Shown here one piece after another: positions 42,065 to 53,208 of a stretch of DNA of 64,000 nucleotides. The DNA comes from Bacteroidaceae bacterium. Its GTDB lineage: Bacteria > Bacteroidota > Bacteroidia > Bacteroidales > Bacteroidaceae. Position numbers and translations under genes: made by a program. The DNA lies in assembly GCA_017615835.1 (NCBI GenBank), contig JAFZZI010000004.1, positions 124,001 through 188,000 of the forward strand, in the 5' to 3' direction. The stretch's first letter is position 1, and the number at the start of each line of letters is the position of its first letter. The notes under the pieces are model-generated. The model was not told the origin of the DNA and did no database searches. It was given only the letters and a program-made list of their open reading frames with translations.

Positions 42065-42095
42065 CAAAACTACAATAAATCTGAATAAGATTCAA
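42065..42095 (-). promoter_or_regulatory. Promoter of the dxs-trkA-trkH operon
   Basis: On the minus strand: TTG (42093-42095), 20 bases, TAGTTTTG (42065-42072), a very good Bacteroidota-type match. The TTG is half of a CAATTG palindrome whose other half serves the opposite promoter. Confidence 0.65.
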
Positions 42096-42126
42096 TTGTA
42101 TTTTTAAAAGAATCCTCTTTACTTTG
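42096..42126 (+). promoter_or_regulatory. Candidate promoter of murF-alr
   Basis: On the plus strand: TTG (42096-42098), 20 bases, TTACTTTG (42119-42126), one mismatch to TAnnTTTG. It overlaps the divergent dxs promoter, the two sharing the CAATTG at 42093-42098. Confidence 0.45.
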
Positions 42127-42192
42127 CATTTTATAACGGTTATAACGGATGAAAGCCGTGCTTACATTGCTATACACTGTATTCTTTTGACA

Positions 42193-44661
42193 ATGACCTA
42201 TTCTATTGAACGAATCTGTGAGATTATCGGCGCCGAAAGGAAGGGTTTCAGCCCGAAGATGGTATCGTGGCTTCTTACCGACAGCCGGTCGCTCTGTTTT
42301 CCGAGGGAGACGCTGTTCTTTGCGCTTACCGGCAGGAACAATGACGGACACAAGTATATACGCGGTCTGTATGACAAGGGCGTGAGGAACTTTGTCGTGA
42401 AGAATCTTCCGGAGAATCTTGATCAGTACGATGATTCCAACTTCCTGATAGTGAAGGATGTGCTGAAATCCCTCCAGGCTCTTGCGTCTTTTCACAGACA
42501 AAGGTTCAACATTCCGGTTATAGGCATTACGGGCAGCAACGGCAAGACTGTGGTCAAGGAGTGGCTGTATCAGTTGCTGGAGGAGAACTTCCGTATCACG
42601 CGCTCGCCAAGGAGCTACAACTCGCAGATAGGCGTTCCACTGTCAGTGTGGATGCTTGACGAGAAAACAGAACTGGGCATTTTCGAGGCTGGGATTTCCG
42701 AACCCGGCGAGATGCGGTCTCTGTGGAAAATAATACATCCTACGATAGGAATCCTTACGAATATCGGCGGGGCGCATCAGGAGAACTTTTCCTCGCTGCA
42801 CGAAAAGTGTCAGGAGAAACTTAAATTGTTCCAGGAATGCGATGTGGTGGTCTATGACGGCGACAATGAATTGATTCAGGACTGCGTAAACAGGTCTGTC
42901 CTGTCGGTTCGCGAGATTGCCTGGTCGGCCCGCAACCGCGAAAAACCTCTGTTCATTTCCGGTCTGGAGAAGTTGCCGGAAAGAACAGTCGTGAATTACA
43001 GATACCTTGGCCTGGACTATTCGTATTCCATCCCGTTCATTGATGATGCCTCTGTACAGAACTCACTTAACTGTCTGGCAGTGTGCCTCTACCTGGGGCT
43101 TTCGCCTGAGGTCATCAGCGAGCGTATGTGGAATCTTGAACAGATAGGCATGCGAATGGAGGTGAAGGAGGGCCGGCGTGGGTGCGTGCTGATAAACGAT
43201 ACTTACAATTCAGACCTTTCGTCACTTGACATAGCGCTTGACTTCATGCAGCGCAGACAGGAGGACAGTAAACGTAAGAAAACACTGATTCTGTCCGATT
43301 TGCTGCAGACCGGCATTACTGCCAAGGCATTGTACCGCAAGGTCAATCAGCTGATAGTGGGCAGGGGGGTCGAGAAACTCATAGGCATTGGCCAGAATAT
43401 GGTTGAGATGGGGCAGTCGTTCGATGTGAAGGACAAGCAGTTCTTCAATACGACCGAAGAGTTTCTTGATTCAGATGCCATAAAGGGGATAAGCAATGAG
43501 CAGGTGCTTATAAAGGGTGCCAGGCGATTCCGTTTTGACAAGATAACCGAGAGTCTGGAACTGAAGGTGCATGAAACGATACTTGAGGTCGATCTGAAGG
43601 CAATTGCCGATAATCTTGCCCATTACAGGAATCAGCTTTCACCAGGTACAAGGATGGTGTGTATGGTGAAGGCTTCAGCATACGGTTCAGGGGCGGTAGA
43701 GGTGGCAAAGACGTTGCAGGATCTCAGGGTTGACTATCTTGCCGTGGCGGTTGCAGACGAGGGGGCGGAACTCAGACGTGCCGGCATAACCACGGGAATA
43801 ATTGTGATGAATCCTGAACGTTCGTCCTTCAAGACGCTTTTCGAGAACAATCTGGAGCCGGAAGTGTACAGTTTCAATATTCTGGATGAACTTATACGCA
43901 AGGCCGAACATCATGGCATCACAAACTACCCGGTACATATCAAGATTGATACGGGCATGCACCGTCTTGGCTTCAACCCGGATGATATTCCCGAACTGGT
44001 CAGAAGACTGAACAGGCATTCGGCCCTGATTCCGCGATCGGTGTTCTCGCATTTTGTCGGCAGTGACAGCCCCCAGTTCGATGATTTTACAAAACTTCAG
44101 ATAAGTCGTTTCGAAGAGGCTTCCTCAAAACTTCAGGAGGGCTTCGATCACCACATTATCCGTCATATCTGCAATTCTGCAGGTATAGAGCGTTTTCCGG
44201 AGGCACACTATGACATGGTGCGGCTGGGGCTTGGCCTGTACGGCATAGATCCGATTACCGACAAGCCGCTTCACCCCGTGTTCACGCTCAAGACGACTAT
44301 CCTGCAGATCCGCCGGTTGGCAGCCGGCGAGACGGTGGGATACAGCCGCAGGTACAAATTGGACAGAGAGTCGCTCATCGCGGCTATTCCGATCGGTTAC
44401 GCCGATGGTTTGGACCGCCATCTTGGTAACGGCAAGGCATACTGTCTGGTGAACGGGAAGAAGGCATATTATGTGGGTAATATCTGCATGGACGTGTGCA
44501 TGATCGACGTGACAGACATTGAATGTGCGGAGGGCGACCCGGTCGAGATCTTCGGGGTGAATCTTCCTGTCCATGAGTTGTCGGATATTCTGGGCACTAT
44601 ACCTTACGAGATTATTTCTACCGTTTCGACACGTGTCAAGAGGGTTTACTACTCGGAATGA
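42193..44661 (+). CDS. Bifunctional MurF/alanine racemase
   Basis: An 822-residue fusion typical of Bacteroidales. Residues 1-455 are MurF, the ligase adding D-Ala-D-Ala to UDP-MurNAc-tripeptide, with the ATP loop GITGSNGKTVVKEW (K118), RSPRSYNSQIGVPLS and VLINDTYNSDLSSLD. From about residue 465, a fold III alanine racemase begins with LEVDLKAIADNLAHYRNQLS and the PLP lysine in MVKASAYGSGAVEVAK (K493). IKIDTGMHRLGF, AIPIGYADGLDRHLGNGK and VGNICMDVCMIDVTD (catalytic tyrosine region nearby) follow. One protein thus makes D-Ala and uses the dipeptide. The ATG at 42193 gives the standard MurF start. Confidence 0.96.
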   Translation: MTYSIERICEIIGAERKGFSPKMVSWLLTDSRSLCFPRETLFFALTGRNNDGHKYIRGLYDKGVRNFVVKNLPENLDQYDDSNFLIVKDVLKSLQALASFHRQRFNIPVIGITGSNGKTVVKEWLYQLLEENFRITRSPRSYNSQIGVPLSVWMLDEKTELGIFEAGISEPGEMRSLWKIIHPTIGILTNIGGAHQENFSSLHEKCQEKLKLFQECDVVVYDGDNELIQDCVNRSVLSVREIAWSARNREKPLFISGLEKLPERTVVNYRYLGLDYSYSIPFIDDASVQNSLNCLAVCLYLGLSPEVISERMWNLEQIGMRMEVKEGRRGCVLINDTYNSDLSSLDIALDFMQRRQEDSKRKKTLILSDLLQTGITAKALYRKVNQLIVGRGVEKLIGIGQNMVEMGQSFDVKDKQFFNTTEEFLDSDAIKGISNEQVLIKGARRFRFDKITESLELKVHETILEVDLKAIADNLAHYRNQLSPGTRMVCMVKASAYGSGAVEVAKTLQDLRVDYLAVAVADEGAELRRAGITTGIIVMNPERSSFKTLFENNLEPEVYSFNILDELIRKAEHHGITNYPVHIKIDTGMHRLGFNPDDIPELVRRLNRHSALIPRSVFSHFVGSDSPQFDDFTKLQISRFEEASSKLQEGFDHHIIRHICNSAGIERFPEAHYDMVRLGLGLYGIDPITDKPLHPVFTLKTTILQIRRLAAGETVGYSRRYKLDRESLIAAIPIGYADGLDRHLGNGKAYCLVNGKKAYYVGNICMDVCMIDVTDIECAEGDPVEIFGVNLPVHELSDILGTIPYEIISTVSTRVKRVYYSE

Positions 44662-44674
44662 GTAAATGTTTTTG

Positions 44675-44682
44675 TATTTTTG
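44675..44682 (+). promoter_or_regulatory. -7 box of the glycan-use operon
   Basis: TATTTTTG, 13 bases after the murF-alr stop and 38 bases before the MFS gene. No convincing -33 element was seen. It would separate this operon from murF-alr. Confidence 0.45.
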
Positions 44683-44720
44683 GGGAATTATTGATTCAGG
44701 TATTTATTCGATAACAGACA

Positions 44721-46178
44721 ATGGCTTCAACAAATCGGAATCAAGCCGTAATGAGCAACTGGCGCTGGGTCATGTGCGCTATGCTTTTCTTTGCTACAAC
44801 TGTGAACTATCTTGACCGTCAGGTCCTGTCTCTTACGTGGAAAGACTTCATTGCGGCAGATTTCCACTGGACGGACAGTCAGTATGGGACTATTACCGCG
44901 TGGTTTTCCATTTTCTATGCGCTTGCCTGCCTGTTCGCCGGCAAGTTCATCGACTGGATGGGCACGCGCAAGGGTTACCTCTGGTCGATTTTCATCTGGT
45001 CGGTAGGCGCATGCATGCATGCGGCGTGCGGTATCCTTACCCTGAAGATAAATGATATCGGGTCAATGGAGGCTCTCAGAGCCGTGCAGAGCGGAAGTGC
45101 AGTTGCACTGGCAGTCTCGACCTGTTCGGTCTGGCTGTTTCTTGGATGCCGCATGATTCTGGCGCTGGGCGAATCCGGAAACTTTCCGGCTGCAATAAAG
45201 GTGACAGCCGAATATTTTCCCAAGAAGGACAGGGCTTTTGCGACTTCGATTTTCAATGCAGGCGCATCGGTTGGAGCCTTGGCGGCACCGGCTACCATTC
45301 CTCTGCTGGCGGCCCATTGGGGTTGGGAGATGGCTTTCATAATAATTGGTGCCCTGGGATTTGTCTGGATGTTCTTCTGGTTTTTCCTATATGACAAACC
45401 GTGGAAGTCGCGTTTTGTAAACAGGGCTGAACTGGAGTATATTCAGCAGGATGATTCTGTCGCGGCGACTGCGGAAGTGAACAATGAGGGCGGGAAGACA
45501 ATACCGTTTCTCAAGTGTTTTACCTTCCGTCAGACTTGGGCTTTCATAGCCGGTAAGTTCTTTACCGACGGTGTGTGGTGGTTCTTTTTGTTCTGGGCGC
45601 CTGCATACTTCTCGGATCAGTATCATTATCGTTCCGACTCGAAGGAGGCAATAATGCTGATTTTAGTGCTTTACCTGATAGTGACGGTTCTTAGTATCTG
45701 TGGAGGGTATCTGCCAAAACTTTTTGTCGAGAAGAAGGGTATGGAACCCTATTCGGGCAGAATGAGGGCCATGCTGATTTTTGCGTTTTTCCCGCTGCTG
45801 GCACTTTTTGCCCAGCCGCTGGGCAGGTACAGCGCGTGGTTCCCTGCCATTATTATCGGATTGGCCGGGGCCGGGCATCAGGCATGGTCTGCCAATCTTT
45901 ATTCGACGATAGGCGACATGTTCCCAAAATCGACTATCGGTACCATTACCGGTGTGGGTACTACAATGGGCGGACTGGCTTCGTTCATGATAAACAAGGG
46001 TGCCGGTATGCTCTTCACAAAGAGTTACGAAGCCGGTGCAGATTTTACTTTCATGGGATTTGAGGGCAAGGAGGCCGGATATATGATTGTGTTCTGTATC
46101 TGTGCCGTTGCATATCTGATAGGGTGGACGGTAATGAAGACTCTTGTGCCGAGATACAAGCCCATTGTCGTGGATTGA
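44721..46178 (+). CDS. MFS transporter, hexuronate/sugar-acid (ACS) type
   Basis: A 485-residue twelve-helix transporter. WRWVMCAMLFFATTVNYLDR at helix 1 with the NYLDRQ motif, the loop GKFIDWMGTRKGYLWSI (MFS motif A) and ALGESGNFPAAIKVTAEYFP are characteristic of the anion:cation symporter group that includes hexuronate carriers. As first gene of an operon for mannosyl-glucose and cello-oligosaccharides, it may bring in a mono- or disaccharide or sugar acid. Substrate prediction is uncertain. The gap to the next gene is 22 bases. Confidence 0.88.
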   Translation: MASTNRNQAVMSNWRWVMCAMLFFATTVNYLDRQVLSLTWKDFIAADFHWTDSQYGTITAWFSIFYALACLFAGKFIDWMGTRKGYLWSIFIWSVGACMHAACGILTLKINDIGSMEALRAVQSGSAVALAVSTCSVWLFLGCRMILALGESGNFPAAIKVTAEYFPKKDRAFATSIFNAGASVGALAAPATIPLLAAHWGWEMAFIIIGALGFVWMFFWFFLYDKPWKSRFVNRAELEYIQQDDSVAATAEVNNEGGKTIPFLKCFTFRQTWAFIAGKFFTDGVWWFFLFWAPAYFSDQYHYRSDSKEAIMLILVLYLIVTVLSICGGYLPKLFVEKKGMEPYSGRMRAMLIFAFFPLLALFAQPLGRYSAWFPAIIIGLAGAGHQAWSANLYSTIGDMFPKSTIGTITGVGTTMGGLASFMINKGAGMLFTKSYEAGADFTFMGFEGKEAGYMIVFCICAVAYLIGWTVMKTLVPRYKPIVVD

Positions 46179-46200
46179 ACAGAGAAAGCAGTAACCGAAT

Positions 46201-47208
46201 ATGGATGACATGATGAACTACAAGGCCGCAGAAGGGAGGTATGACGGCTGTATGCCTTATGTGCGCTGCGGCAGGAGCGGTGTAAGGCTTCCCGCAATAT
46301 CTCTGGGCCTGTGGCATAATTTCGGCAGTGTTGACGATTTTGACAACTGTCTGGCAATAGCGCACTGTGCCTTTGACAACGGAGTGACCTGCTTTGACCT
46401 TGCCAATAACTATGGACCTGTGTATGGATCGGCTGAGACGAACTTCGGCAAGATAATGGACAGGTCTTTCCGTCCTTATCGGGATGAACTTTTCATTACG
46501 ACTAAAGCCGGATATGACATGTGGGACGGCCCCTATGGCGAGTGGGGTTCGCGCAAGTATCTGATGAGTAGTCTTGACCAGAGCCTGAAGCGCATGCATC
46601 TGGATTATGTGGACCTGTTCTACTCGCACCGTTATGATCCGGATACTCCTCTTGAGGAAACCTTGCAGGCTCTGGTTGATGTGGTACGTCAGGGCAAGGC
46701 TCTATATGTTGGCATCTCGAACTATCCTCTTGATACTTTGGGCTTCGTGTTCAGCTATCTGCGGGAGAGGGATGTCCCGTGTCTGATTTATCAGGGAAGG
46801 TTCAATATGCTTGACTGCGGTGGTGAGAAAGGAGCCATACTGGAGTCTTGTGAATCTGAGGGGGTGGGATTTACAGCCTTCTCGCCTTTGGCACAGGGAC
46901 TTCTGTCGGACAGGTATTTGTCGGGAAAGGTGCCGCAGGGCTCGCGGATGTCGCGTAATTTCTTTCTTAAGAACGAAGTGCTGACTCCTGAGTTGCTGAC
47001 GAAGTTGAATGCGTTGAACGATTTGGCAGCTTCGCGGGGTCAGAAATTGTCAGAAATGGCCCTGTCGTGGCTATTGCGAAAGAAAGGGATGACATCTGTG
47101 CTCGTTGGCGCAAGTTCCCCGCAGCAGTTGCTGTCAAACCTGAATGCCGTAAGAAACATTGATTTCACGGAGGCACAGTTGGACACCATAGACAGGATTA
47201 TCGCTTAG
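46201..47208 (+). CDS. Aldo/keto reductase, YghZ-like
   Basis: A 335-residue NADPH-dependent TIM-barrel reductase. GVRLPAISLGLWHNFGS, TCFDLANNYGPVYGSAE (catalytic Asp and Tyr), FITTKAGYDMWDGPYGEWGS (catalytic Lys), YVDLFYSHRYDPDTPLEETL and the cofactor loop VLVGASSPQQL place it near E. coli YghZ, which reduces L-glyceraldehyde 3-phosphate and methylglyoxal. In this operon it may act on an aldose or a toxic aldehyde formed from sugar breakdown. The gene abuts the GH130 gene with no gap (TAGATG). Confidence 0.92.
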   Translation: MDDMMNYKAAEGRYDGCMPYVRCGRSGVRLPAISLGLWHNFGSVDDFDNCLAIAHCAFDNGVTCFDLANNYGPVYGSAETNFGKIMDRSFRPYRDELFITTKAGYDMWDGPYGEWGSRKYLMSSLDQSLKRMHLDYVDLFYSHRYDPDTPLEETLQALVDVVRQGKALYVGISNYPLDTLGFVFSYLRERDVPCLIYQGRFNMLDCGGEKGAILESCESEGVGFTAFSPLAQGLLSDRYLSGKVPQGSRMSRNFFLKNEVLTPELLTKLNALNDLAASRGQKLSEMALSWLLRKKGMTSVLVGASSPQQLLSNLNAVRNIDFTEAQLDTIDRIIA

Positions 47209-48369
47209 ATGGTTTCTTTCGAGAGCAGAAAACGCAGGCTCTTTGCAGAGTACGAAGAGTTGCTGGCCTGCAGGAACAGACCTGTTGCTACGAATGGGGT
47301 ATGGACGAGGTATGCAGACCCTGTCCTGACTGCGGCCCATGTTCCGGTTCAATGGCGCTATGACCTGAATCCTGACACTAATCCTAACCTTATTGAACGC
47401 ATCGGGGTAAACTCTGTCTTCAATGCCGGAGCGATAAAGTGGAAAGGCAAGTATGTGCTCGTAGCCAGGGTAGAGGGAGCAGACCGCAAGTCTTTCTTCG
47501 CTGTTGCCGAAAGTCCTGACGGGATTGACGGTTTCAGGTTCTGGAACCGTCCGATTACTATGCCAGAGACAGATGACCCGGATGTCAACGTTTACGACAT
47601 GCGGCTGACTCTGCACGAGGATGGATGGATTTATGGCGTATTTTGCTCGGAACGCAAGGATATGACAGCACCCGGAGATCCGTCGGCTGCCACTGCTTCG
47701 GCCGGAATAGCCAGGACCATGGACTTGGTGGAATGGGAGCGTCTGCCCGATCTGAAATCGGCGTCACAGCAGCGGAATGTTGTACTTCACCCTGAATTCG
47801 TGAACGGCAAATATGCGTTCTATACGCGTCCCCAGGATGATTTTATAAATGCCGGGACCGGTGGCGGGATAGGTTGGGCACTGGTGGACGACATCGGTCA
47901 TGCTGAAATATCCTCCGAGAAGATTATCGACCCTCGCCTTTACCATACAGTCAAGGAGGTGAAAAACGGAGAGGGGCCGCAACCTGTAAAGACGGCTCGA
48001 GGGTGGCTGCATTTGGCACATGGAGTGAGAGCATGCGCATCTGGACTGCGTTATGTTCTATATCTTTACATGACTGCTCTTGATGATCCGTCAAAAGTTA
48101 TTGCATCCCCTTCCGGTTACTTCATGGCGCCTGAAGGCGCAGAGCGGACCGGTGATGTGTCGAACGTGCTGTTCTGTAACGGGTGGATTGAGGACGGCGG
48201 AAAGGTCTTCATTTATTATGCCTCGAGCGACTCGCGAATGCATGTGGCAACATCAACAGTTGACCTGTTGGTGGATTACTGCATTAACACTCCTCAGGAC
48301 GGTTTGCGTTCGGCGGCTTCTGTAAAAAACATCAATCAATTAATAAACAACAACAATGGCTTCTACTAA
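47209..48369 (+). CDS. GH130 mannosyl-glucose phosphorylase
   Basis: A 386-residue cytoplasmic enzyme of glycoside hydrolase family 130, subfamily 1 type. These enzymes split 4-O-beta-D-mannosyl-D-glucose with phosphate into mannose 1-phosphate and glucose. Landmarks are [39 protein letters not shown], and NVYDMRLT, whose aspartate (D130) matches the catalytic acid position I remember for the B. fragilis enzyme. [20 protein letters not shown] and [13 protein letters not shown] follow. No signal peptide. Start directly at the aldo/keto reductase stop; the 3' end overlaps the next gene by 14 bases. Confidence 0.92.
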   Translation: MVSFESRKRRLFAEYEELLACRNRPVATNGVWTRYADPVLTAAHVPVQWRYDLNPDTNPNLIERIGVNSVFNAGAIKWKGKYVLVARVEGADRKSFFAVAESPDGIDGFRFWNRPITMPETDDPDVNVYDMRLTLHEDGWIYGVFCSERKDMTAPGDPSAATASAGIARTMDLVEWERLPDLKSASQQRNVVLHPEFVNGKYAFYTRPQDDFINAGTGGGIGWALVDDIGHAEISSEKIIDPRLYHTVKEVKNGEGPQPVKTARGWLHLAHGVRACASGLRYVLYLYMTALDDPSKVIASPSGYFMAPEGAERTGDVSNVLFCNGWIEDGGKVFIYYASSDSRMHVATSTVDLLVDYCINTPQDGLRSAASVKNINQLINNNNGFY

Positions 48370-49720
48370 ACCAACTGTCGGAGAAAAGATTGCTTATGCC
48401 TTGGGTGATGCTGCTGCAGGTGGCATTACCTGGAAGATAATGTCAATCGCATTTCCTCTGTTCTTTACTAATGTGTTCGGACTTACATTCGCCGATGCTG
48501 CAGCACTTATGCTTATTGCACGACTGTTTGATGTCGTGACTGATCCAATCATGGGAAGTCTGGCTGACCGTACGCAGTCCAGATGGGGTACCTATAGGCC
48601 ATGGCTGATTTTCGCAGCGATTCCCTATGGACTGGTGTTTGCATTGCTGCTGCACACTCCCGATCTGGGTCCTGTCGGTAAACGTGTATATGCCTATGTG
48701 CTGTATCTTCTGATGATGGCCCTGTACACTATGGTAAACGTTCCTTACGGTTCTCTTCTCGGTGTGATGACTGATGATGACAATGAGAAGAATAAGTTCT
48801 CGTCATATCGTATGGTCGGAGCTTATGCGATGGGTTTCATAACTCTCCTGTCATTTCCCTATCTGCAGAAGATGGTTGGCGGCACCGACGCTCACCAGTA
48901 TACTGTGCTGGGTATCGGTTTCGGTATTATGGCTACACTGATGACTCTTGTCTGTGGGCTGTGTACAAAGGAGCGTCTGAAACCCGTGCGTGCCGAAAAG
49001 TATTCGTTCCGTCAGTTCGGCGACCTGTTCACGAACAAGCCTTGGGTGTATCTGACACTGATAGGATTGTGTACGAATTTCTTTAACGGGTTCCGCTATG
49101 CAGTTGCCGGATATATGTTTGATTACTGTCTGGGCGGGAATGTGACAATGGGCAGTTTTATTATAAGTTTTACCGTTCTGATGGCTTTTGGAGAGGTGAC
49201 CTGCATGATATTCGGAGGCATATCGCCGAGGTTTGCCCTTTGGGCCGGTTCTAAGCGCAAGGCTTTCATCTGGGCATCCGTGATATGTGTTGTGCTGTCT
49301 GTAGCCTTCTTTTTCATTCCGATGAATCCGAAATACATCTGGCTTATGGTGGCCGTTGTTGTACTGACATCGGTAGGTGTAGGTCTGTATTCTCCGCTGT
49401 TGTGGTCCATGTATGCCGATGTGGCCGACTATGCGACAGAGAAGTACGGGACGTCATCGACAGGTCTCATTTTTTCGTCCGGCACGATGGCACAGAAATT
49501 AGGCGGTGCCATCTCGGGCTCTCTTATCGCGCTTCTGCTCGGACTTGCAGGTGCCCGTATGATTCCTGACGAGTTCGGTAATAATGTGATTGACCCCGAT
49601 TCGGTGACTCAGTCAGTCCGTACGATGGTGTGGGCACTGTTCTCTCTCATTCCGGCAGCCATAGCTCTGATAATGACGTGGCTGGCATACAAGTATCCTC
49701 TTGAAAAATCGCTTAAATAA
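48356..49720 (+). CDS. GPH family glycoside:cation symporter
   Basis: A 454-residue twelve-helix transporter of the glycoside-pentoside-hexuronide group (MelB/XynP-like). [40 protein letters not shown] (family hallmark) and [20 protein letters not shown] are present, as is [20 protein letters not shown] in the central region. It probably imports mannosyl-glucose or short gluco-manno-oligosaccharides with Na+ or H+ for the adjacent phosphorylases. The 14-base overlap with the GH130 gene supports a shared substrate. Confidence 0.92.
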   Translation: MASTKPTVGEKIAYALGDAAAGGITWKIMSIAFPLFFTNVFGLTFADAAALMLIARLFDVVTDPIMGSLADRTQSRWGTYRPWLIFAAIPYGLVFALLLHTPDLGPVGKRVYAYVLYLLMMALYTMVNVPYGSLLGVMTDDDNEKNKFSSYRMVGAYAMGFITLLSFPYLQKMVGGTDAHQYTVLGIGFGIMATLMTLVCGLCTKERLKPVRAEKYSFRQFGDLFTNKPWVYLTLIGLCTNFFNGFRYAVAGYMFDYCLGGNVTMGSFIISFTVLMAFGEVTCMIFGGISPRFALWAGSKRKAFIWASVICVVLSVAFFFIPMNPKYIWLMVAVVVLTSVGVGLYSPLLWSMYADVADYATEKYGTSSTGLIFSSGTMAQKLGGAISGSLIALLLGLAGARMIPDEFGNNVIDPDSVTQSVRTMVWALFSLIPAAIALIMTWLAYKYPLEKSLK

Positions 49721-49727
49721 ATGTAAT

Positions 49728-50714
49728 ATGAAGAGTAAAAGTATATTTGCAGGCCTTGCGTGCCTTGCATTGACGGTACTGGCAGGATGTGGCAGCAGTA
49801 CTCCTAAGGTCGAACGGCTGCATGTTGAAGGCTGCCATCTGGTGAACGAGTCCGGTCAGGTTATTGCATACCACGGCATCAGTTTTGGCTGGCATAACCT
49901 TTGGCCCCGTTTCTACAATGAGGTGGCAGTGAAGAATCTGACAGAAGAATGGGGCTGTAGGTTTTTCCGTGCTGCCATAGGTGCCGACGACCATGCACTT
50001 GGTGACAATCCCGGCAAGGATCATGGCTATATGGCTGATCCGGAACTGGCCCTGAAGTGTCTTTACGCAGTAATTGACGGTGCAATAGCAAGTGGCTCAT
50101 ACATAATCGTGGACTGGCATTCACATGTACAGCATCCTGAAGAGGCCGCTGAATTCTTCAGAACGGTGGCAACTAAGTACAAGGGTGTCCCAAATGTCAT
50201 TTATGAACTTTACAATGAACCGACCCGCGACTCCTGGAAGAGTCTCAAGGAGTATGCTGAGGGCCTGATTAAGGTTATTTCAGATGCAGATCCCTCGAAT
50301 CCCGTCATCCTGATGGGATGCCCGACATGGGATCAGGCCATTGACCAGCCTGCTGCCGACCCGATAAAGGGTTATGACAATCTTATGTACACGGTGCACT
50401 TCTATGCCGGCACTCACAAGCAGTGGCTGCGCGACAAGTGTGACAAGGCTATGGAGGCCGGTATTCCCATATTGATTTCGGAATGTGCATGCTGTGATGC
50501 AAGTGGTGACGGGGCTATGGATATGGACTCGTGGAAGGAGTGGTCAGACTGGGCCGACAGCAAGGGTGTGACAATGCTGACCTGGTCTGTAGGCGACAAA
50601 AACGAGACATGCTCATTTTTCACTCCCGATGCTTCGTCGGAGGGTCCTTGGGCGGATGAGTTCATTAAGCCTTGGGGCAAGGTTGTTCGCGAATGGATTA
50701 AAAACAGCAATTGA
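49728..50714 (+). CDS. GH5 family endo-glycanase lipoprotein
   Basis: The 328-residue protein has a lipoprotein signal (VLAGC, Cys21) and a GH5_2-type (beta/alpha)8 domain. [29 protein letters not shown], the acid/base glutamate E164 in [18 protein letters not shown], and the nucleophile E252 in [10 protein letters not shown] are in order. The subfamily is mainly beta-1,4-endoglucanase; activity on glucomannan would fit the neighbouring phosphorylases. It acts outside or in the periplasm to make oligosaccharides. The ATG at 49728 is seven bases after the symporter stop. Confidence 0.92.
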   Translation: MKSKSIFAGLACLALTVLAGCGSSTPKVERLHVEGCHLVNESGQVIAYHGISFGWHNLWPRFYNEVAVKNLTEEWGCRFFRAAIGADDHALGDNPGKDHGYMADPELALKCLYAVIDGAIASGSYIIVDWHSHVQHPEEAAEFFRTVATKYKGVPNVIYELYNEPTRDSWKSLKEYAEGLIKVISDADPSNPVILMGCPTWDQAIDQPAADPIKGYDNLMYTVHFYAGTHKQWLRDKCDKAMEAGIPILISECACCDASGDGAMDMDSWKEWSDWADSKGVTMLTWSVGDKNETCSFFTPDASSEGPWADEFIKPWGKVVREWIKNSN

Positions 50715-50715
50715 C

Positions 50716-53208
50716 ATGTCAAGGGAATACGGACATTACGATGACAAGTCGCGAGAGTATGTGGTGACTGATCCGCAGACTCCGTGGCCTTGGATTAACT
50801 ATCTGGGAACTGAGGATTTTTTCAGCCTGATATCGAATACAGGCGGCGGCTACAGTTTTTACAAGGATGCCAAGTTCCGCCGGATCACAAGGTACCGCTA
50901 CAACGGAGTTCCTATGGACGACGGAGGCAAGTACTTCTATATCAATGATGGCGATACTGTCTGGAATCCTGGCTGGAAACCATGCAAGACTCCATTGGAC
51001 AGTTATGAGTGTCGTCACGGCATGAACTATACGCGCATTACCGGATCAAAGGATGGTATAGAAGCTTCCGTGCTCTATTTCGTTCCCTTAAAGACATGGG
51101 CCGAAGTTCAGAAACTGACTCTGACAAACAGGTCAGAGTCTGTGAGGAATCTGAAACTGTTCTCGTTCGAGGAGTGGTGTCTGTGGAATGCTTCGACTGA
51201 TATGGAGAACTTCCAGCGCAACTGGTCAACCGGCGAGGTAGAGATTGACGGCTCGGTCATTTATCACAAGACGGAGTATAAGGAGCGTCGGAACCACTAC
51301 GCTTACTATAGTGTAAATGTTCCGGTTCAGGGCTATGATACGGACAGGGAGTCGTTTATCGGACTGTACAATAATTTCGGCAACCCGAAGTGCGTTATGG
51401 CAGGTAAACCTTCCGACTCTCTGGCACACGGATGGAGCCCGATAGCGTCGCACTACATTGAGGTGACCCTCAATCCCGGCGAGAGCAAGGACTTTGTATT
51501 CCTTCTGGGGTATGTGGAGAATCCCTTCGAGGAGAAGTTCTCGGATGAGGACATCAAACGCAAAAAGGATGGTTCGCTGATTTCGTCACAGGCATCCGAC
51601 CACACCCTTGTGAACAAGAAAAGAGCCCTTGAAACAATCCGGCGCTTTGCTACCGCTGAGGCTGTAGATGCCGCATTTGATGAACTGAAGGCAATGTGGG
51701 ACAGTCTGCTTGACAAATTCACGGTGCAGAGCGGTGACCCGCGTCTGGACAGGATGGTAAATATATGGAACCAATATCAGTGTATGATTACGTTCAATTT
51801 TTCGCGCTCGGCAAGTTTCTTCGAGAGCGGAATAGGACGAGGTATGGGTTTCCGCGATTCGAATCAGGACCTTGTGGGCTTTGTGCACCAAGTTCCAAGT
51901 CGTGCCCGTGAACGGATTATCGACATTGCATCGACCCAGTTTCCTGACGGAGGTTGCTATCATCAGTATCAGCCATTGACTAAGCGCGGCAATAACGACA
52001 TTGGCGGAGGTTTCAATGACGATCCGATGTGGCTGATTTTCGGAACCGTAGCTTACATCAAGGAGTCGGGCGATTTCTCGATTCTGGACGAAATGGTGCC
52101 TTGGGACAATGTCCCTGGCTCAGAGGTTACGCTGATGGAGCATCTGCGCATTTCGTTCGACCATGTTGTCAAGAACCTCGGCCCGCACATGTTGCCTCTG
52201 ATAGGACGTGCCGACTGGAACGACTGCCTTAACCTGAATTGTTTCAGCTGGGATCCAAACGAGAGTTTTCAGACAACAGAGAATAAGACAGAGGGTTCTA
52301 AGGCAGAGTCGTTGATGATAGCAGGATTATTTGTGTTCTGCGGTCGTGATTATGTGGAACTGTGCCGGCAGAAGGGCATGAAGGATGAGGCAGACCGTGC
52401 CATGAAGTGCATAGACAATATGGTGGAAGCTGTCAGGAAGCATGGCTGGGATGGTGAATGGTACCTTCGCGCTTACGACTTCTATGGTAACAAAATAGGT
52501 TCCAAGGAGAATGAAGAGGGTAAAATCTTCATTGAGAGCCAGGGCTTCTGTACAATGGCCGGAATAGGCCTTGAAGAAGGAATGGTTGACAAGGCTCTTG
52601 ACTCCTGCCGTAAGTATCTTGACTCGGAGTTCGGAATGGTACTTAATAATCCGGCCTTCACCGTCTATCATGTCGAGATGGGTGAGATTTCAAGTTATCC
52701 GGCAGGATATAAGGAAAATGCCGGCATTTTCTGTCATAATAACCCTTGGGTGATAATAGGCGAAACTGTAGCCGGACGCGGTAACGATGCCTGGGAACAC
52801 TATACAAAGATCTGCCCGGCATGGATAAGGGATCAGGAACTTCACAAGATTGAACCTTATGTATATTGCCAGATGGTGGCCGGCAAGGATGCCGCAAAGC
52901 CGGGTGAGGGCAAGAATTCCTGGCTGACCGGTACTGCTGCCTGGAACTGGTATGCCATCACTCAGTTTATTTTGGGCATCAAGCCTGTTTACGATGGCAT
53001 TGTCGTTGACCCGTGCATAAGTTCCGATATGAAGGGCTATACGGTGACGCGAAGGTTCCGTGGAGCTACCTATTTCATTGAGGTCAGAAATCCGGACGAC
53101 CGTCAAAAGGGAATACGCTCTCTTGAGGTGGACGGACGTCCTGTGGATGGCAATCTCGTTCCGATACTTCCGGAAGGGGCTGTTTGTCATGTCACTGCCG
53201 TAATGTAG
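50716..53208 (+). CDS. GH94 phosphorylase (cellobiose/cellodextrin phosphorylase type)
   Basis: An 830-residue cytoplasmic enzyme that splits beta-1,4-glucosyl oligosaccharides with phosphate to glucose 1-phosphate. GH94 landmarks are [60 protein letters not shown] and the catalytic-Asp motif [12 protein letters not shown] (D500-D503 region). [17 protein letters not shown] and the C-terminal [19 protein letters not shown] then follow. The length fits cellobiose phosphorylase. The ATG at 50716 starts one base after the GH5 stop; longer in-frame starts run into GH5. Substrate choice (cellobiose versus other) is inferred. Confidence 0.94.
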   Translation: MSREYGHYDDKSREYVVTDPQTPWPWINYLGTEDFFSLISNTGGGYSFYKDAKFRRITRYRYNGVPMDDGGKYFYINDGDTVWNPGWKPCKTPLDSYECRHGMNYTRITGSKDGIEASVLYFVPLKTWAEVQKLTLTNRSESVRNLKLFSFEEWCLWNASTDMENFQRNWSTGEVEIDGSVIYHKTEYKERRNHYAYYSVNVPVQGYDTDRESFIGLYNNFGNPKCVMAGKPSDSLAHGWSPIASHYIEVTLNPGESKDFVFLLGYVENPFEEKFSDEDIKRKKDGSLISSQASDHTLVNKKRALETIRRFATAEAVDAAFDELKAMWDSLLDKFTVQSGDPRLDRMVNIWNQYQCMITFNFSRSASFFESGIGRGMGFRDSNQDLVGFVHQVPSRARERIIDIASTQFPDGGCYHQYQPLTKRGNNDIGGGFNDDPMWLIFGTVAYIKESGDFSILDEMVPWDNVPGSEVTLMEHLRISFDHVVKNLGPHMLPLIGRADWNDCLNLNCFSWDPNESFQTTENKTEGSKAESLMIAGLFVFCGRDYVELCRQKGMKDEADRAMKCIDNMVEAVRKHGWDGEWYLRAYDFYGNKIGSKENEEGKIFIESQGFCTMAGIGLEEGMVDKALDSCRKYLDSEFGMVLNNPAFTVYHVEMGEISSYPAGYKENAGIFCHNNPWVIIGETVAGRGNDAWEHYTKICPAWIRDQELHKIEPYVYCQMVAGKDAAKPGEGKNSWLTGTAAWNWYAITQFILGIKPVYDGIVVDPCISSDMKGYTVTRRFRGATYFIEVRNPDDRQKGIRSLEVDGRPVDGNLVPILPEGAVCHVTAVM

